From the NCBI GenBank assembly GCA_900543755.1, contig UQSP01000055.1:1-9319 (forward strand): 9,319 nucleotides of DNA, in the 5' to 3' direction. Origin of the DNA: an uncultured Eubacteriales bacterium. GTDB lineage: Bacteria > Bacillota > Clostridia > Christensenellales > Pumilibacteraceae. Below, in pieces: positions 6,514 through 9,319 of this stretch. Position 1 is the first letter of the stretch; the number at the start of each line of letters is the position of its first letter. The notes beneath the pieces were generated by a model. The model was not told where the DNA came from and ran no database searches. It saw only the letters and a program-made list of their open reading frames with translations. Position numbers and translations under genes: made by a program.

Positions 6514-6562
6514 ACAACAAAATGGACATAAAGTTGTTCGGAGGGGTTGTTGTGTGTAAGGG
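6514..6562. other. Candidate element boundary (attachment junction)
   Basis: These 49 bases lie between the stop codon of the intact recombinase (TAG on the - strand, 6563-6565) and the first recognisable codon of the truncated one (6513). In TnpX-type elements the recombinase gene sits at one end with its 3' end close to the junction, so the crossover site should be in this interval. The exact 2-base core cannot be fixed without the other end of the element or an empty site. Confidence 0.5.
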
Positions 6563-8182
6563 CTACAAAATGCTGTCGATGTCGATCTTGTAATATATAT
6601 GGATTTCTTGCGGTTTGCCCGTGACTGTTTCTTTGCCGCCGATGACAAGTTTCTCGAATAGCTCCAGACAGAGTTCTCTTGTCAGTTCGGGTGCGTTGAT
6701 GTGTTTTTTCATTCGCCGTATAAACTCGTCCACGTCGGTTGCCGCTCGCTGCTTTTCTTCAAGTCCTTGCGTAAGATAAGAAATCCGTTCTTTCAATTCC
6801 GTTTGCTCGGCGGTGTACTTGTCGATCAACTGCAAGCACACCTTTTCGGGGATCTTGCCTGCGACCTTTTCTTCGAACGCCGCGCTTATGAGCTTATCGA
6901 GTTCTGCAACGCGCCGTTCCGTTCGCTTGAGTTCTCTTTTGACGTCGGCTTGGTTTTTGTCCGCGAGCCTTGCGGTATGTTCCAGAAACTTCCGCCTGAA
7001 TTCCCGTTCGTCGGCAACGATTTTTTGCGCTTTGTTTCTCACATCGTTCAAGACGATCTTCTCTAATACCGGAACGGTGATGAAATGACTGAAACAGGCG
7101 GACGAGCCGCATCGCGAACGTGTTCCGCAGTTGAAGTTGAAATAGGGAATGTCTTTCGGCATATTCCAACCCAATCGCATTTTTGCTCCGCAGTCTGCGC
7201 AGTACAGTAACCCCGAAAGCGGATGCATATAGCCGCGTTTCGTATGTTTGCCGTGACTGACAGAAGACTCCACCTCTTTCACTCTGTCCCATAACTCTTT
7301 GGAGATGATCGGCTCATGCGCGTTTTCAATCACGATCCAATCTTCTTTCGGCCGCCGTTGCCACTTATGGTTCTTGTAGGAAACGGTGGTAGTCCTGTGT
7401 TGCGCCAGAGTTCCGATATAAGCCGGATTATCCAAGAGCGTGCGGAGAACGGAAGTGTTCCATAGGTGCAGCGAAGAGGGTACGGTCGTAACGCCAGTCT
7501 TTGACAGCCTGTAATCGTTTGGCGTCAAGACCTTTTCGGCGTTCAGGACATCCGCGATCTTTCTCGGTGTCAATCCTTGCGCCCGCATTTCAAATATCCG
7601 CCTTACAATCGGCGCGACTTCTTCGTTTACCTGCAAGGTGCGTTTCTCGTCCGTTCCGAGCGTGTAACCGTATGGAGCGTGAGACATTCCGTTTTTGCCC
7701 TTCTTGGCGTTTTGAATACGCACGGCTCGAAGTTTCTTGCTTGTGGCGGCAGCCCACCATTCATTGAATACGTTTGTGATGGGCATCATATCCATGGCGG
7801 CGGTATCTTTGTTCTCGGTGTCGATGTTGTCGGATAAGGCGATAAACCGGATGCCGAAAGCGGGAAACACATAATCGAGATACTGTCCGACCATAATATA
7901 GTTCCTGCCGAAGCGGCTCATGTCCTTTACAAGCACGGTATTAATGACGCCTTGCTTGGCGTCGTCCAAGAGCCGTTTTACGCCGGGACGGTCGAATGTC
8001 GTTCCCGAAATGCCGTCGTCCACATAGATATCGTAAAGCGTGAAGCCCTGCTTTTCTATGTATTCGTTCAGGATCGCCTTCTGGTTCTCGATGGACAACG
8101 ATTCGCCCGCGCGTTCGTCGTCACGGGAAAGTCTTACATACATGCCGACTATGTAGTCTTTGTTGTTTTGCTTCGATGTCAT
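6563..8182 (-). CDS. Large serine recombinase, TnpX/DUF4368 type
   Basis: This intact 539-residue site-specific recombinase likely excises and integrates the surrounding element. The catalytic domain (about 10-150) has Y-V-R-L-S-R-D-D with Ser19 as nucleophile and Arg17, then D-D-G-I-S-G-T-T-F-D-R-P-G (Arg65) and K-D-M-S-R-F-G-R-N (Arg90, Arg93). A recombinase DNA-binding domain follows (A-P-Y-G-Y near 169-173; N-P-A-Y-I-G near 252-257). Next come a zinc ribbon (Cys328, Cys331, Cys352, Cys358/Cys363), a charged coiled coil (about 385-480) and a DUF4368-like end (L-F-E-K-L-V-I-G-G-K, then I-H-I-Y-Y-K-I). ATG 8182 is preceded by AGAGGAG (8191-8197) with 8-base spacing, and a good promoter lies in the gap upstream. 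The G/C-ending codon usage looks richer than in the truncated recombinase downstream, consistent with different origins. Length and domain order fit clostridial transposon recombinases such as Tn4451 TnpX; I assign no symbol because identity cannot be measured here. Confidence 0.94.
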   Translation of the reverse strand: MTSKQNNKDYIVGMYVRLSRDDERAGESLSIENQKAILNEYIEKQGFTLYDIYVDDGISGTTFDRPGVKRLLDDAKQGVINTVLVKDMSRFGRNYIMVGQYLDYVFPAFGIRFIALSDNIDTENKDTAAMDMMPITNVFNEWWAAATSKKLRAVRIQNAKKGKNGMSHAPYGYTLGTDEKRTLQVNEEVAPIVRRIFEMRAQGLTPRKIADVLNAEKVLTPNDYRLSKTGVTTVPSSLHLWNTSVLRTLLDNPAYIGTLAQHRTTTVSYKNHKWQRRPKEDWIVIENAHEPIISKELWDRVKEVESSVSHGKHTKRGYMHPLSGLLYCADCGAKMRLGWNMPKDIPYFNFNCGTRSRCGSSACFSHFITVPVLEKIVLNDVRNKAQKIVADEREFRRKFLEHTARLADKNQADVKRELKRTERRVAELDKLISAAFEEKVAGKIPEKVCLQLIDKYTAEQTELKERISYLTQGLEEKQRAATDVDEFIRRMKKHINAPELTRELCLELFEKLVIGGKETVTGKPQEIHIYYKIDIDSIL

Positions 8183-8230
8183 TTATTTTACTCCTCTGAA
8201 TCGAAGCGGCTTTTTATTCGGTGTGCTTTT

Positions 8231-8259
8231 ATTATACGGCAAAACACACAAAACATCAA
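8231..8259 (-). promoter_or_regulatory. Promoter of the intact recombinase gene
   Basis: Read on the - strand, TTGATG (8254-8259) and TATAAT (8231-8236) are 17 bases apart. The predicted start is near 8225, giving a leader of about 40 bases to the ATG at 8182. It lies wholly in the 90-base gap after the 56-residue small gene, so the recombinase can be transcribed apart from the genes upstream. Confidence 0.7.
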
Positions 8260-8272
8260 GCCGCCCGTGCGG

Positions 8273-8443
8273 TCAGTCTGTCGGGTGATCCGTTTCTGCA
8301 AGCGTTTGTCTGAAAGCGTGATCGCAGATGATTTTTTTGAAATCCTTCTTGCCTGCATAATGACTGACAACGATATATCTTTTGCCGTCTATGAGTTCCT
8401 CACGGACGGTTATCTTTTCTTTTCTCGAACAGTTCGATTGCAT
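8273..8443 (-). CDS. Small TnpW-like transposon protein (56 aa)
   Basis: A 56-residue reading frame starts at ATG 8443, with AAAGGAG (8450-8456) 6 bases upstream, and ends at TGA 8273-8275. The protein is basic at the start (S-R-K-E-K), then has I-D-G-K-R-Y-I-V-V-S-H-Y-A and D-F-K-K-I-I, a beta hairpin followed by a helix by appearance. This resembles the short TnpW-type proteins found just upstream of the recombinase in clostridial transposons (I-G-x-T-x-Y-I-V-x-S then an amphipathic helix). That match is from memory and moderate. The position directly upstream of the recombinase supports it. Function is unknown; an accessory or directionality role is inference. An overlapping frame on the same strand (8188-8370) has no ribosome binding site and is rejected. 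Confidence 0.68.
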   Translation of the reverse strand: MQSNCSRKEKITVREELIDGKRYIVVSHYAGKKDFKKIICDHAFRQTLAETDHPTD

Positions 8444-8498
8444 TTTTAACTCCTTTCAAATTGCTTTGTCGGGAATGAAAAACGCAGTCTTGCTGTCG

Positions 8499-8524
8499 GA
8501 ATAAGAACGCACCGGTTCTTATTC
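8499..8524. repeat. Perfect 10-bp inverted repeat in mobile leader
   Basis: GAATAAGAAC (8499-8508) pairs perfectly with GTTCTTATTC (8515-8524) around a 6-base loop. No U-run follows on either strand, so it is not a standard terminator. It lies between the 14-codon frame and the SD of the 56-residue gene on the transcribed strand, where it could act as an RNA structure or a protein-binding dyad. Confidence 0.55.
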
Positions 8525-8569
8525 GTTTCTCATTCTTTGTTGCGGTTGTTTGTTAGATTATCGCTTTGC

Positions 8570-8614
8570 CTATGTGAAGCCCGTGCAAGGCAGATATTTA
8601 AGCGATTTTTGCAT
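8570..8614 (-). CDS. 14-codon reading frame with ideal SD (leader peptide?)
   Basis: ATG 8614 follows AAGGAGG (8623-8629), a full match to the anti-SD, with 8-base spacing. The frame MQKSLKYLPCTGFT ends at TAG 8570-8572. So strong a ribosome binding site on so short a frame suggests either a translated leader peptide or the truncated start of a former gene. Codons after the stop run into further stops in all frames, so nothing longer follows. The hairpins upstream (8648-8798) and downstream (8499-8524) favour a regulatory leader; this is inference. Confidence 0.4.
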   Translation of the reverse strand: MQKSLKYLPCTGFT

Positions 8615-8647
8615 GGCTGTTTCCTCCTTTTGCGTATAGGTTGTACT

Positions 8648-8798
8648 TGTCGGAATTTCCGACAGGTTGACCCTCGCTTTCTCCTTTCGTGGAGAGGGTA
8701 CACTCCAAAGAGGCAAGGTTTCTTGCCACTTTGAAAAAGTTTTTCGTTTGTTTTTCCACATGGTACCCGTCAAATAGGAAGGCTATTTTCCTATTTGA
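8648..8798 (-). promoter_or_regulatory. Structured leader with four hairpins
   Basis: In - strand order these hairpins are: 8770-8780 with 8788-8798 (11-bp perfect stem, 7-base loop); 8706-8717 with 8722-8733 (12 positions, one A-A mismatch, 4-base loop); 8670-8675 with 8694-8699 (6 bp, with an inner TCC/GGA stem); and 8648-8654 with 8658-8664 (7 bp). They sit end to end between the sigma-like gene and the SD of the 14-codon frame. None has a clear U-run on the - strand. Open frames cross the region (for example 8598-8834), but their spacing against these palindromes and lack of SD make a non-coding leader more likely. Confidence 0.45.
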
Positions 8799-8849
8799 AA
8801 AGATTTTTGAAAAAGTTATGTATATAGAGAACATGGGGCTTTTTTGCTG

Positions 8850-9319
8850 TTATCCGTATATGGCGGAATACCTCGCGCGCATTTTCTCGAAGTATTCGTA
8901 CACCGTGCTTACCGCTCTTGAAAGCTGTTTCGCTATCTCGGGATAGCTCAAGCCGGACATGCGGTAATCGAGTGCAAGACTCATATTTTCAGTGAGGTTC
9001 AGGGAAGCCGCGATCTCGTCTGCGCGTGAGAAGTCCTGTTCCTCGTCTGTTTGATATTCATATACGAGTTCAGGTTCTTCTTTCGTGAATTCAAAGCATT
9101 GACATCTGCAAAAGGCTCTGTGGCCTCTTGCCAGCATTCTCGTGACAATGCGATAGCATTCTATTTTTATCGTTCTCGGCTTGCCTTTTTTGGAGATATA
9201 CAGGACGTCGTCCAAATACTCTCCGAAGTGGTCGCATAAGAATAACGCCACGCTTTGGACGAAATCGTAACTGTCCGAAAAGATATATCCGGGCTCGTGT
9301 TTGCCGAAAATGTCCCGGC
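8850..9319 (-). CDS. Sigma-70 region 4-like regulator, 5' end cut by window edge
   Basis: The frame is open from the right edge to TAA 8850-8852, giving 155 visible residues. A GTG at 9251 is possible as a start, but the frame continues upstream of it with protein-like sequence (G-K-H-E-P-G-Y-I-F, then D-F-V-Q-S), so I treat the gene as partial. The C-terminal half shows a helix-turn-helix of the sigma-70 region 4/LuxR type: L-T-E-N-M-S-L-A-L-D-Y-R-M, then G-L-S-Y-P-E-I-A-K-Q-L, then V-S-T-V-Y-E-Y-F-E-K-M-R. The middle holds a Cys-rich C-R-C-Q-C patch and an acidic linker. Similar sigma-like regulators (for example orf7 of Tn916) sit in the control region of integrative conjugative elements. 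It probably regulates the element's genes. Whether it works as a true sigma factor cannot be seen here. Confidence 0.7.
   Translation of the reverse strand, partial: RDIFGKHEPGYIFSDSYDFVQSVALFLCDHFGEYLDDVLYISKKGKPRTIKIECYRIVTRMLARGHRAFCRCQCFEFTKEEPELVYEYQTDEEQDFSRADEIAASLNLTENMSLALDYRMSGLSYPEIAKQLSRAVSTVYEYFEKMRARYSAIYG

Noticed and set aside
6514..6648. 45-residue start of the truncated recombinase reading back into the next gene
   Set aside because: The residues do not resemble a serine recombinase, overlap an intact gene in another frame and lack an SD.
8188..8370. 60-codon frame on the - strand
   Set aside because: It lies in a different frame inside the better supported 56-residue gene, has no SD and overlaps the recombinase promoter.
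7952..8449. 165-codon open frame on the + strand
   Set aside because: It is antisense to the conserved catalytic domain of the recombinase and to the small gene, with no start signal.
8598..8834. 78-codon frame on the - strand over the hairpin region (and the 67-codon frame 8570-8773)
   Set aside because: Neither has an SD at its start. The region is dominated by palindromes, so I favour a structured leader, though conservation data could reverse this.
1..9319. CRISPR array, toxin-antitoxin pair or restriction-type defence system
   Set aside because: No regularly spaced repeats, no nuclease or toxin pair next to a regulator, and no methyltransferase motifs were seen. The only nuclease-fold gene, the EEP hydrolase, stands alone.

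Overview
The window looks like low-GC Bacillota (Clostridia-type) DNA. The reasons are AT-rich intergenic regions, strong AGGAG-type ribosome binding sites, sigma-A type promoters with 17-bp spacers, hairpin plus U-run terminators, a lipoprotein with a typical lipobox, a DUF11 surface protein, and a clostridial TnpX-type serine recombinase. No genus can be named from the sequence. The first 37 bases are a leftover Nextera transposase adapter and not genome, so the left edge is a sequencing-read end.

Left half (about 38-5325), chromosome-like backbone, all on the + strand. (1) A 593-residue lipoprotein (349-2130) built of three tandem repeats of about 180 residues, with a near-consensus promoter, an inverted repeat over the -35 box and a clear terminator. 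(2) A decayed DUF11-repeat surface protein gene (2230-3472). It has lost its 5' end, carries an in-frame TAA and a one-base frameshift, and ends in an extraordinarily cysteine-rich tail. (3) A non-coding stretch with a terminator, an AT-rich promoter-like segment and an 18-bp inverted repeat. (4) An intact endonuclease/exonuclease/phosphatase (EEP) family hydrolase (3861-4808). (5) A tRNA-Ala(GGC) gene (5203-5278) with a consensus promoter and its own terminator.

Right half (about 5326-9319), mobile DNA, all on the - strand. Beside the tRNA-Ala lies the C-terminal three quarters of a large serine recombinase with no catalytic domain (5380 to about 6513). Immediately upstream in its reading direction lies the 3' end of a second, intact large serine recombinase with a DUF4368-like C-terminus (6563-8182). 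Further upstream come a 56-residue TnpW-like small protein (8273-8443), a structured leader region with a perfectly placed SD and a 14-codon reading frame, and a sigma-70 region 4-like regulator cut by the window edge (8850-9319).

The most economical reading is a nested insertion. An older element ended next to tRNA-Ala with its recombinase at that end. A second element, whose recombinase gene sits at its own end, then inserted into the first recombinase gene and separated its catalytic N-terminus (presumably beyond the right edge) from the C-terminal part seen here. I did not find a wholly new defence or metabolic system. The items most worth a second look are the nested recombinases, the triple-repeat lipoprotein, the Cys-rich tail of the DUF11 pseudogene, and the series of hairpins in the mobile element's leader region.
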